Positions 40,301 through 52,300 of a stretch of DNA of 64,000 nucleotides are shown here, piece after piece. The DNA lies in the NCBI GenBank assembly GCA_025617745.1, contig CM046864.1, positions 2,170,001-2,234,000 on the forward strand, written 5' to 3'. The number at the start of each line of letters is the position of its first letter. Position 1 is the stretch's first letter. The notes beneath the pieces were generated by a model. The model was not told the origin of the DNA, did no database searches, and saw only the letters and a program-made list of their open reading frames with translations. The DNA comes from Heliocidaris erythrogramma. Taxonomy: Eukaryota; Echinodermata; Echinoidea; Camarodonta; Echinometridae. A program made the translations under genes and the position numbers.

Positions 40301-43300
40301 TTGTTTTTTTTTTTTTGGGGGGGGGGTGATTCTAATGATAATCATGACTACTTGAAAAAGGCCTCATTAAAAAGTAGGCTGGTGAGACTTGTCCGATGAC
40401 GATGATACATGCGCATAATATTATGTAATGTACTTATGACGATAACGATAAGATTGGTCTCACCTGACCGATAAATTCGTTGGGGGTTCTGTAATTCAAA
40501 CTTGACAGAAACAGCCTACATGATTCTTCCGAATCAACGTCATGTCGTAGGAGCGAAATGGATTGGCTCTCAGATTGGCTCTCCTGGAAAAAAAAAATCG
40601 ATGGCAGAGCGATTCAATCAAGACGATCATTTAGTTGTCTGACATACCGTAACGGTTTCCTATTAATTCTCCATGTAAACGCTTGATCGATTTGGCAACG
40701 ATTTATAGGTATATTCAGTGGCTTATCTACTCAGGAGGCAGAGTATGGGGCGCCAAGTGTAGCATGATTGATTATGTTACGAAATCAAGTTCACAAAGTG
40801 ATTTCGTTACGAAATCAATCTTCATCAACTACTGCAAGTGATTTTGTTACAGAATCAACTACTGCAGGTGATTTCGTTACGAAATCAACTACTGCAAGTG
40901 ATTTTGTTACAGAATGAACTATTGCAGGTGATTTCGTAACAAAATTAACTACTGCAGGTGATTTCGTTACAAAATCGCCTGTAGTAGTTACTTACGAAAT
41001 CACCTGCATACTTTGATTTTGTAACAAAATCACATACAGTAGTTGATTCTGGCAGTATTGCAGTAGTTGATTTCGTTACGAAATCACCTGCAATAGTTGA
41101 TTTCGTTACAAAATCACCTGCAGTAGTTCATTTCGCAACGAAATCACCTGCAGTAGTTCATTTCGTAACGAAATCACCTGTAGTAGTTCATTTCCTTACG
41201 AAATCACCTGCATACTGTGATTTTGTAACAAAATCACATACAGTAGTTGATTCTGGAACAAAATCACTTTCAGTAGTTGATTCTGTAACAAAATCACTTG
41301 CAGTAGTTGATTTCGTTACGAAATCACCTGCAATAGTTGATTTCGTTACAAAATCACCTGCAGTAGTTCATTTCGCAACGAAATCACCTGCAGTAGTTCA
41401 TTTCGTAACGAAATCACCTGTAGTAGTTTATTTCGTTACGAAATCACCTGCATGCTGTGATTTTGTAACGAAATCACATACAGTAGTTGATTTCGTTACG
41501 AAATCACCTGCAATAGTTGATTTCGTGACAAAATCACCTGGAGTAGTTCATTTCGTAACGAAATCACCTGCAGTAGTTGATTCTGGAACAAAATCACTTG
41601 CAGTAGTTGATTTCGTAACAAAATCACTTTCAGTAGTTGATTTCGTAGTGATTTTGTTCCAGAATCAACTACTGTATGTGATTTTGTTACAAAATCACAG
41701 TATGCAGGTGATTTCGTAAGTAACTACTACAAGCGATTTTGTAACGAAATCACCTGCAGTAGTTAATTTTGTTACGAAATCACCTGCAATAGTTCATTCT
41801 GTAACAAAATCACTTGCAGTAGTTGATTTCGTAACGAAATCACCTGCAGTAGTTGATTCTGTAACAAAATCACTTGCAGTAGTTGATGAAGATTGCTTTC
41901 GTAACGAAATCACTTTGTGAACTTGATTTCGCAACATAATCAGTCACGCTACACTTGTTGCACCATATCAGAGGTGGAACGTGCCCCGGACGGCACTTGA
42001 AGGGCGCGCAAAAAATACAAAAGAGAGAAAGAGAGAGGGGAGAAAAGAAAGAAAAAAATTGAGTCTTACTGTTAAAATGCGCCCCCAGTCCAGTGTGTTG
42101 AAAGGATTTGAAATAGCAAAATTTTCTAAAGCTTGGAAGCTTTGCTCCCTCGCATATGCGTAAGTAGCGTTTTAAGGGGTTCAAAATTCGCACTAATTGC
42201 TTTACTCCCCAGCGTATAATTTTCATGAGAATCTTGTTCCATTTTGCGACCCCTCTCACAACACATGAAGTGCATAAATTAGCAATTTCAAAGGTGCAAC
42301 TTAAATTTTTAAAAAGATCTTCGATTACGTGTTAAATGTGTTTGTATGTGTAACACCAAAAAAAAAAAAGCTGGACTGAAGCCGCCTCCATCTCAGTAAT
42401 GTTATTTCCAGACTAAAATGTTCGCCCTTGCAGAAAAGAAAGAAATAAAGGAAGAAAGAAAATTTTAAATAAAGACGTAAAGAAAGAAATATGTGACCCG
42501 ACGCCTCAAAACCTACAATAAGTCGCCAAAATTATTTTTTTTTGTTTTATACATTTTCTGAAAGTAAAGATTCTCAGCTTTCCAATGGTATATCACTTGC
42601 CTAGTTTACTCAGTGATAACACCTTTAAATATCACATTTAGGATCAGTATGTAACCAGCAATCAATAACTCCTATTCAGAGAAAATGGCCATTTAAATTC
42701 GGAACAAAAGAGTGCTAGACCTTCACTCTCTGTGTGCGCCCAAGTAAAACTGGGTATTCAAATGGCCATAGCAACCGGCATGAACGGATCATCAGATTAG
42801 GCCGAATTTTGGCGTGCTGCTCCAGGAGGACCTATTCATTACCCACTCCAAAAATCAAATTAATACCTTCAGAGGTAAAGTAGTTATTTGTCATTGAATG
42901 AAAGTATAACAAATTTCGGTGATATCGATTTTTTTAGCTCGACAGGTGAAAAAAAGGAGTCATTTTAAAATGCCCCCAAAACATATTTCTAAGTCGAATT
43001 ACGACTCACAAACTTGAGACATGATAGAATGATAATTAAACTACGCATTTCTATCAAAAACAGAAAAAATGACTGATCCAAGCAAATTTACTATTTTGGG
43101 CTGTTTGCTACGTTGTGGTCCGTGCGACTTATTGTAGGTTTTGAGGCGGCGGGTCACATATAAAAACAGATATAAATAAAGAAAAAGAAAAAAGTCAATG
43201 AAGGAAGAAAGGCAGATTGAAAGAAATATAAAAGAAAGAACGAAAGAAAGAAAAAAAAATAGAGGAAAAAGAAAGAAATAAAGAAATGGAGAAAAGGGAG

Positions 43301-46300
43301 AAAGAAAAATAAGGAAAGAAATAAAAATATTAACCCATAGACTACGGGGAACTGGTGACTCCTGTTTTAAGCCTATGAGATTTACAGAATTCGGTAGTCA
43401 ACGGGTTAAGACAGAAAGAAAGAAAGGAAAGAGAAATAAGAAATATCACCTTATTAAAAGGTCACATGACCAAAGGCCGGCCTTTGTTTGGACAAAAAAT
43501 TTAGGCTCCAAGCCATGTGTATTGATTTAAGGATCTCGAGGCGGCTTTTATTGCAGGCGTGAAGCCGGCTTTGCAAGCCGTCACATGTGTAACAGGGTCA
43601 AAGCTTTGCTGTTTTATTGTCTGTGCACAAAATACGGAAGTTGCATTTCGTGCAAATCATGCTCATACCAAACGATAATGAAAGTGCTCTTCTTCCTTTT
43701 TCTTTTCTTCACATTCTTTTTTCACTATTTGGAAAATCGGGGGGGGGGGGGGGGGGTCGTCGTGGTAGACATGGTATTTTGGCTTTAAATTTCGGAACGT
43801 GGTAGAGGAATAATCAAAGCTTCGGAATATGTAAAAAAAAAAAATGGTACAAAAAGACATTTTCATTAAAACCCTTGTTTCTATACAAGGACCGATTGCG
43901 ACTTCCGCCTGATTCCGACCCGTTAGGACACATATATCTTTAGGTATTTCGTTGTTTTTTTCCCGCCTTAAATGTAGGAAGATATTTATAGAACCGGATT
44001 GTTCAATGTTGGAAATTTTAAAAATTAATTTCAAACTAGGTTGCAGTGCTTCATTTTTTCTCAAAAGTAACATCAGGGGCGTCGCAAGAACATTTTGAAT
44101 TTGCCGACAGAAATGTTGCACCCTAATAAGCGAGTTCGTAATAAGGATTTGCGCATGAGCAGATAAAGTTCATTTGAGATAAACTGGCATGTTCGTTTAA
44201 AATTCACTGAGATAAGCATCGACTGTGATGTAATGATTATTCATATATTCATTTAATTATATTAATTTTCATTAAATCCACTGGAAAGCAGCAAAGTGTT
44301 CATTGATGGATGGTATTTGACAGTCTGCCAAATGATAGCCAACTAGCAAACAATGCACTTTCCCAAGTGTTCATTGACGTGTTATTCTAGTCACCTGGTT
44401 TACGATGTCTTTTTTCATAGCGTTTGAATTTTGTAGGTTGCTATGTCGGACAAGCTTACGTATTATCTTTCTTTGAAAAGATTCCTATCCTAATGAAAAA
44501 AATGGAAAGGTCATTTGGGAAAAGTTGCTCATGGGCCAATTACGAACTCGCTTATTCCCCTCAGCAAAAATGATAATTATAATAATAATAATAAAATCGC
44601 AGATATAGAGATCTTAATCATACGGGCCAATTTCGTCGGAAATATCAACTTTTAAAGTTCTAAAATTTTGCGAGCAAGCAAGTTGTTTGCAACATTTCGT
44701 AGCGAAAATATGTGACCCGGGACCACAAAACCACCAAAAAGTCCTGATTTTAAATATTTGGATAGAACAAAGTCTCTGCTTTAAATGATATATGACTCAT
44801 TATAACAGACCTGTTTACTAATTTTATGCATACTTTTTAAACAAAAGTTTCTCTTGACTACTCAAAAGCTTGCCAGAGGCTTGCCCGACATAGCAACAAC
44901 TAATGTATGCAAAATGGATTCCATCTATAGAGATGCCATTATGTATAGCAGGTGCACCAAATAGTTGGTAACTAAGGATTCTGGAGAGAAACATGCATAA
45001 AGTGCAGTAAATTAGTAAACAGGTCTATTGAAATTAATATGAGATTACATCGTATATGGACAACGACCCCCCGGATAACCACCTCTAGGATAACTATCCC
45101 TAGGACAACCAGCCTCTAGGATGACTACCCCTCTAGGACAACTACCCCCCGGATAACTACCCCCCCCCCCCCCAGACAACTACCCCCTGGACAATTACCC
45201 CAGGACAACTACCCCCTGGACAACTATCCCTAGGACAACTACCCCCCGGACAACTCCCCCCAGGACAACTACCCCCGGACGCACGTTTACGTTTTACAAC
45301 CAAGCCTAGGCAGATTTCGCATTTTTCATACTAATACGGTTTATTCCGTCAAGACTAATCTGCATGAATATTCATGAAAACGAATTATAGCGATATAATA
45401 AAACGAGCAAGGCCATCGAGCAGATGTTGTGTGTGGCGCAATCGGATAATCCAGTCCTCTCTTGGTGAAAGAACCACGAGTTTGAACCTCGGCAGAAGTT
45501 TATATTACGAAATTTTCTTTTGCTTATTTAAAAATAAGGTGACTGAGTAAGAAAATACAAGTCCGATACTTGTAGTCTGTTTCAAAGTCTTCAAAAAGGG
45601 GTTTCTGCCTAGGCTTGGTTGCAAAAAAGAAAGACGCCCCCCCGGACAACTACCCCCTAACACAACTACCCCCAGGACAACTACCCCCCGGGACAACCAC
45701 CCTAGACAACTACCCCCTAGGGCAACCACCCCCTGGACAACTACCCCTTGGACAAATACCCTCTTGGACAACTACCCCTAGGACAACTACCCTCTAGGAC
45801 AACTACCCCCGGACAACCACCCCTAGACAACTACCCCTAGGACAACTACCCCCAGACAACTACCCCCTAGGACAACTACCCTCTAGGACCACTACCCCCA
45901 GGACAACCACCCTCTAAGACAACTACCCCCCGGACAACCACCCCCTGGATAACTACCCCATAGGACAGCCACCCTCTAGGAAAAGTACTCAGATTGTAAT
46001 CCAAATTGTGGTTATCTACGGTATTTAGTTCAGGTGCAAGCTCTTCCACTCCATAAACAAATATTGATCCTAATTATCTTTTATAGATCAATGTGGGCAG
46101 AAAATTGTCAAAAACTTTCAGCGTTTTGCTATTCAAGGACAGGCCCTCCGATAGCCTTAAAGATCACATTACAAGAAAATTCCATCTAAATAAATATTGG
46201 CTTAATACTTATTATTGCATAGATGGCATAAATTAAACCAGGTTATCCAAATTCAACGCTTGGAAACATTTGAAGTAATGATTATTATCAATTATAAAAC

Positions 46301-49300
46301 GGTAAAATACAACCCCCGATATAGCAGCTGAAGAGCTCCTCGAACGCTGCTGAGATGTGTGACGACACACCAGGGACCAGTCCTGTCTAAGCAGACGATG
46401 TCCCATAACATCTTACACATTTTTCAGTGCCCATTTTGTCATCTCCCCTTCACTTATTTCTCTTACTTGACTAGCGTCAGTCTTAATGTTAGTCTGTTAC
46501 CACACTCTTAACTTCGTGTATGGTATTATTTTGATGAAAAATGCAGCGTTAAAAAGATAAAGGAATCAGTCACTTGTAAACAAAATAAGACGCCATTGTA
46601 TTTTCAGCTGCTTGTACCGGGGCATGTTCGGCGTTTCAAGAGGGAACGAGCACCATCTGTGCTTTTAATCGGAGGGCTTTTCAATTTGAAAATGGGGTTT
46701 ATTTCATTGATCATTGACCCTTCTCCTGTGTATTTACAATCAAACGGTCGTCAGGAGAATGAGGCCAGAGCATTCTGACCGGATCGTGGAGTTATTCCAA
46801 CTCACATGGTTGTACCGCAAACCTTTTTTCTGAATTACAACTTCACCATGCAAACCTCCAAACTCTTTATAATTTTGTAAAATAATTGCCTTGCAATTAC
46901 GTTCATTCATTATAGGACGTCGTCTGCTTAAAGGCATTGGCTAGCATTGTTAGGAATTTAAAAATATCTCATTCTGTTACTTGAAATTTGTATAAAATGT
47001 GAGTTATAGTTTTAAAATATGGCTTTGAGAGTCTCAAGTCATAATACCTTTGGGAAGTATTTTAAAACAGTGAAAATTTAAGTCAATGTTTGGAAAGAAA
47101 AGCTATCATTTTAACGGTCGGTTCTTGGAGTTTGAATTTATATTGAATAGCAATTTATGCAATTTTCGTAGCGTGAATAAAATTCGGCGTTTCAAGAGGG
47201 AACGAGCACCATCTGTGCTTTTAATCGGAGGGCTTTTCAATTTGAAAATGGGGTTTATTTCATTGATCATTGACCCTTCTCCTGTGTATTTACAATCAAA
47301 CGGTTTTATTTATCATAATCAGTTTCACTTTCCTTTTTAGAATGGTGTGAAATAAGGTCATGTTAAACATACCAAACTCTTTATAATTTGATAAATAATT
47401 GCATTGCAATTACGTTCATTCATTATAGGACGTCGTCTGCTTAAAGGCATTGGCTAGCATTGTTAGGAATTTAAAAATATCTCATTCTGTTACTTGAAAT
47501 TTGTATAAAATGTGAGTTATAGTTTTAAAATATGGCTTTGAGAGTCTCAAGTCATAATAATAATAATAATAATAATTATAACATTTATATAGCGCTTTAT
47601 ACTGGTGTTTCTAAGCGCATTTTGCTATTAATAGAGTATTAAACCTGAATTATTATTCAATCAAATTGAATTAATAAAAAAAAAAAAAAAAAAAAAAATG
47701 ATGAAAAGATGAAAATGATGTGCACCTCCATAAGTGTAGACCAACCCACAGCTGAGTGGGGAAAACTAAGCATTAAAAAGATGGGTTTTGAGTGAAGTCT
47801 TAAATTGTTCAAGGGAGTTGGCATTGTGGATATATGAGGGTAATCGATTCCAAAGGCATGGGGCAATTACAGAAAAGGCTCGATCGCCATAATTGGTATT
47901 AGTTCGGGGTCCGCGGGTAAGCTGCAAGGTTGTTGAAGAACGAAGAGGTCGGAGAGAACTAGAGGAGCCGAAGGGAGATGAGATCAGAAAGATATACAGG
48001 AGACAGACCATTGATAATCTTATAGGTTATTAGAAGAATTTTGAAAATGATGCGCTGGCGTATTGGAAGCCAGTGCAATGAGCGAAGAATTGGTGTTATA
48101 TGTTCAGATTTTTTTGACAGGGTAACAAGCCTTGCAGCAGTATTCTGAATTCTTTGGAGTGGACGTAAATGGGATTGTGGGATTCCGGAAAAGGTAGAGT
48201 TGCAGTAATCAAGATGAGCAGATACAAAGGCATGGGTTAGTTTAGCAGCTGTGGGTTGGTCGAGTAGCTTCCTAATTTTTCCTATCTTGTAAATACCAAA
48301 TGAAGCAGACCTGCAGACATTTTTGATGTGTTGTTGGAAAGTGAGATTCTTATCCACTGTGACCCCAAGGTCCCGTACCCAGTCATTACACATTAGAGTA
48401 CTGGTGTTTCTGTTATCTGAACCGAATAACATTGGAAATGATTCTGTTTTTCTGTGTTTTGAGTACAAGTGGATCATTTCTGATTTCGTTTCATTAAGAC
48501 AAAGCTTATTATCATGCGACCAGGCTTTTATGTCCTGAAGACATCTGCTGAGCTTCAGTGCAGCATCATCCTTCCCAGTAGGCTTGAGAATAATGTAAAT
48601 TTGTGTGTCATCTGCATACATTGCGTGGCGAATGTCCTGGTGAGAGTCAATACATCTTGGCAGAGGGCTTGTGTATATTATGAAGAGGAGAGGGCCGACT
48701 ACTGAACCTTGCGGAACGCCGCAGACCAATGGGAAAGGTGCCGATGTGGTGCCATCGATGATGACTTGTTGTCTTCGATTATGTAGGTACGACCGGATCC
48801 AATCAAGAACAGTCCCAGAAATACCAAAGTCATTTTCCAGACGACGCAGCAACAATCCATGATCGATGGTATCGAAAGCAGCTGTGTAGTCAAGGAGAAT
48901 AAGCACCGCCTCCTCGCCCCTGTCAATGGCCAGGAGAATATCGTTGAAGACTTTCACCAGAGCAGTCTCAGTGGAATGGTGATTCCGATAAGCCGATTGA
49001 TGAACTGGAAGCATGCCGAAACCTTCAAGGTGATCCTTCAGCTGCGAAGTCACAACCTTTTCTAAAACCTTGCCAATGAAAGGCAGATTAGCAATGGGCC
49101 TGTAGTTGACAAGATTATTGCGATCAAGGCTCGGCTTTTTTAGAAGAGGAAGTAGAAGTGATGTTTTCATACCATCAGGGACACAGCCAGATGACAAGGA
49201 TAAATTGATAAACCTTGTGATGGTCGGAATTAGTTCGTCGAGACAGTCCTTTAGAAGCCATGTAGGAATCGGGTCAGAGTTACAGTGTTTTGATGGCAGA

Positions 49301-52300
49301 GAACGGATGAGCTTCTGGATGTCTGAATCGTTGACGTGACAGAAGTCTGAGAAGCTATGTTGAGATGGAGTCGGAGAAGATGAAGTTGCTGGATCTGGAA
49401 CTGATGAATTGAAGGAAGATACCACAGTTGATACCTTTTCGCTGAAGAATTCGGCAAACTGGTTGGCGAGGTTCTGAGCTGAAGAGTGGTCTGGTAGGCT
49501 GGTAGACTGATCTGGCGATGAAAGTGACCGAACAATGCTGAATAGCTGTTTAGTGTCCGACTCTGCAACGAGGTTTCTGAAATACGAAGACTTGGCATTA
49601 ACTATACACTCATAGTAGGACTCACATTCTCTGCGATACTGTTCCCTGTCAGCACAAAGTCCAGACTTGATCATGCGGCGCTCCGCCCGTCGCCTTCGCC
49701 TCTTTGCTTCCATAACGTCATCAGTGAACCAAGGTGTTTTTGGTCTGATCGTGACAGTTTTAACTTGAAGGGGAGCATGCTTATCAATGAGAGACCTCAG
49801 GCAGGTGTTGTAATGATCCAAAGCCTCAGAAGGACATGTCAGTTCGGAAGGTGGGCGAAACATGGCCCTAATGTCATTCTGGAATGTGTCCAAGACGATG
49901 CTGCGGAATTTTCTGGTGGAAACTCTCTTCTTAGGGTTTCGCAGGGAAGGAAGCTTCATTATAGCAACAATAGCAGAATGATCAGAGGGCAGTGAAGACA
50001 AAACATTAACATTAACTACATCTTTGGGAAGTATTTTAAAACAGTGAAAATTTAAGTCAATGTTTGGAAAGAAAAGCTATCATTTTAACGGTCGGTTCTT
50101 GGAGTTTGAATTTATATTGAATAGCAATTTATGCAATTTTCGTAGCGTGAATAAAACATGTTGAATGCGAGTAGATTGACAGTCTCGTCATGTTCTCCGA
50201 AAAGAAATGCACACGATCTCAACGCATAGGGAGCCAGACAACTTATTTTTTGAACTCGAGAGTAACGGTCTCTTATTAAAACGTCTCGAAGACGCGAAGT
50301 TATAAAATCGCGGTTTGCGTTGTACTTACAGCTTTTCATTCCAAATAATGGTTGTTATCAGGGTTTTTAAATACTACTACATGTACTCATACACATGTTT
50401 CATCTTGGTTTGAGAATTTTTTAAATCAGCTGCTCACAAAGGTAGCCAATCCCTTAAAGCAGGATCGGTCCCTAGTGTGACGACATCAAAACATCGCTAT
50501 ATTTCTGGCGAATCCTCGGATATTCCAGATGCTTAGAAGAGCTTTTATTTATGTTTTTATAATCATCAGATACGCAGTTGACATAAAACTTATACGATTG
50601 CCATCTGTAAGCTTCCCAGTTTCTAGTGATACATTAATTGCCATATTTGTGATTTTCTTGGAATAGCTACTTTAAGTTAATGGACATTTATCTTCTTTAA
50701 AAACAATAAATGGATTGTGATATTATTATCTTCTCTTATATCTAATATCAACCTTTATTCAACCTCTATCGGTAGCCTTGAATTTACACAAATATCAGTG
50801 ACACGAGATTCATTAGCTTGCAAAAACACCATAGTCATGAATATGAAATAAGATAAATTCGTTGCACAAATATTCTACAAGCAGCCAGCAAATTAAAGAC
50901 TGTGGTACTGTAATCAGCGTGACCAAAGAAGGGGCGGAGAAATTGACCTTATAATTGATACTTTGGGATTTGAGAGGCGCATTTTAGTTTGTCGGCAAAT
51001 GTCAGTCTGTTCTATTCGTCATAAATATATTGGAATGTTTACTTGCACCCTTAACTGATAAGGCAATCCACTGGCGTGCTGGTGGGGTGGTGCTGCAACC
51101 CCTTCGAAGTTAAACGCAGTAAAGCGGCTTCCTTTCACATATCTTGTTAAACCTCGTCAACCCCGTCAACCTTTAAATTAAAGTTCATACACATCAAGAG
51201 ATTGTATTTGCTGAACTTTCTTGTGATTCATATGTGTTCATGTCAATAAGTTTCGCGCAATTTACTGCATCTGCACGTAGCCTGAATGTCATCATCCTAG
51301 CCATATACACGTGCGCGCACACAGATCGGTCGTGCGATCAGTCTAAACACACCGATATTTCATGATTAATTCATAAAAAGGCCGGAATTCTACGCAACCA
51401 ATTACAGAAGTCAAACTAAGATAGGCCAAACCTAGAAATCCTACTATTTTAAGAAACCATGTAACTGGTTAATTTCCACGATTAACAGCACTTCTCACCA
51501 ATTAACAAATTTACCTTCTTTCTACGAGTCGATTCTTTCTCATAGTTTGGGTGTTCTACGTTTTGTGTGGCAACATAAAAACAAAATTGGCCAGAATTCT
51601 ACATATGAAATCATGTCCTTTTTATGCTTAGCAGCGTCTTTGTCTCTTCAATATTCATATTCCTTTTTTAACGGAATTAAATTGTTAAAAAGTGGAAAAG
51701 ATACAAGTATTTCCAAAAGTAGAAATTTATGTTTTGATGAATGATTGAATGGGCTCTATGGAGGAAAGTGCACAGCTGGGAAAGTGATACGCGCGCGCAT
51801 GGATGGACCCGTAGAGAATGCAACTTACTTTTTGGTATGGAAAGTTGAAATTATGGTGCAACAATTAAAAAACAAAATTTACGACATTAACCTCCCTAAC
51901 AATTCTTTAAAAAAAAGAAATATCAGAAAGAACAGTAAGTGGATTTTTCTTTTTAATTCCATGAAATTTCATAAAAGTCCAGGAAATTTGATGTTCTGTT
52001 TCAGGATTTTCTTTTTTTTTTTTAAACATGTGGAAACACCCAGTAAGACAGAATACACACAGTATCATAATTTTATTTCTTTCGCTGTTTGCGTGTTGTC
52101 ATCATTTTCTTTATCGAATGTTACTTTTTGGAGACCCCTCCCCCTAAAATACTGACCAATCACGGACGATCAAAGATTGATACCGATAGTTTGAACTCTG
52201 AAAAATAACTAGGTAACACTAATTTAAAAAAATAAAAGTCATTTGTCCCCATTTTTCGACCTAAAAACAATACCATGTAAATTAACAAAATTTGAAAAAA

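Larger units (their letters stand above)
42430..43450. repeat. GAAA-rich purine tract interrupted by two insertions
   Basis: GAAAGAAA/GGAAGAAA-type sequence lies at 42,430-42,490, again at 43,160-43,328 and at 43,410-43,440. The breaks are a TIR element (42,491-43,157) and a short TTAA-bounded palindrome (43,330-43,409). Removing both leaves one continuous degenerate purine tract. Confidence 0.7.
47187..50156 (+). repeat. Tandem duplicate unit, copy 2, split by a LINE
   Basis: S1' (47,187-47,303), S2' (47,374-47,559) and S3' (50,022-50,156) are near-identical to the uninterrupted unit 582 bp upstream. Between S2' and S3' lies the LINE. The duplicate therefore supplies the pre-insertion sequence of the LINE target. 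Confidence 0.8.

Noticed and set aside
40790..41940. CRISPR-like appearance of regularly spaced 19-bp palindromes
   Set aside because: The spacers are the same 11-bp linker, not unique, the block is an overall inverted repeat, and the genome is eukaryotic.
43663..44121. 152-codon frame on the minus strand
   Set aside because: Crosses the G run and a charged low-complexity tail, and overlaps a transposon-end-like fragment; no recognisable protein.
45505..45797. Pro/Thr- or Val/Gly-rich frames over the minisatellite
   Set aside because: They are translations of the 14-bp repeat and run into the TIR element.
48323..49995. Several plus-strand frames of 60-77 codons
   Set aside because: They are antisense to the LINE reverse transcriptase, whose motifs are clear on the minus strand.
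51745..52155. 136-codon frame on the + strand
   Set aside because: AT-rich translation with no domain, repeat or splice support; likely chance.
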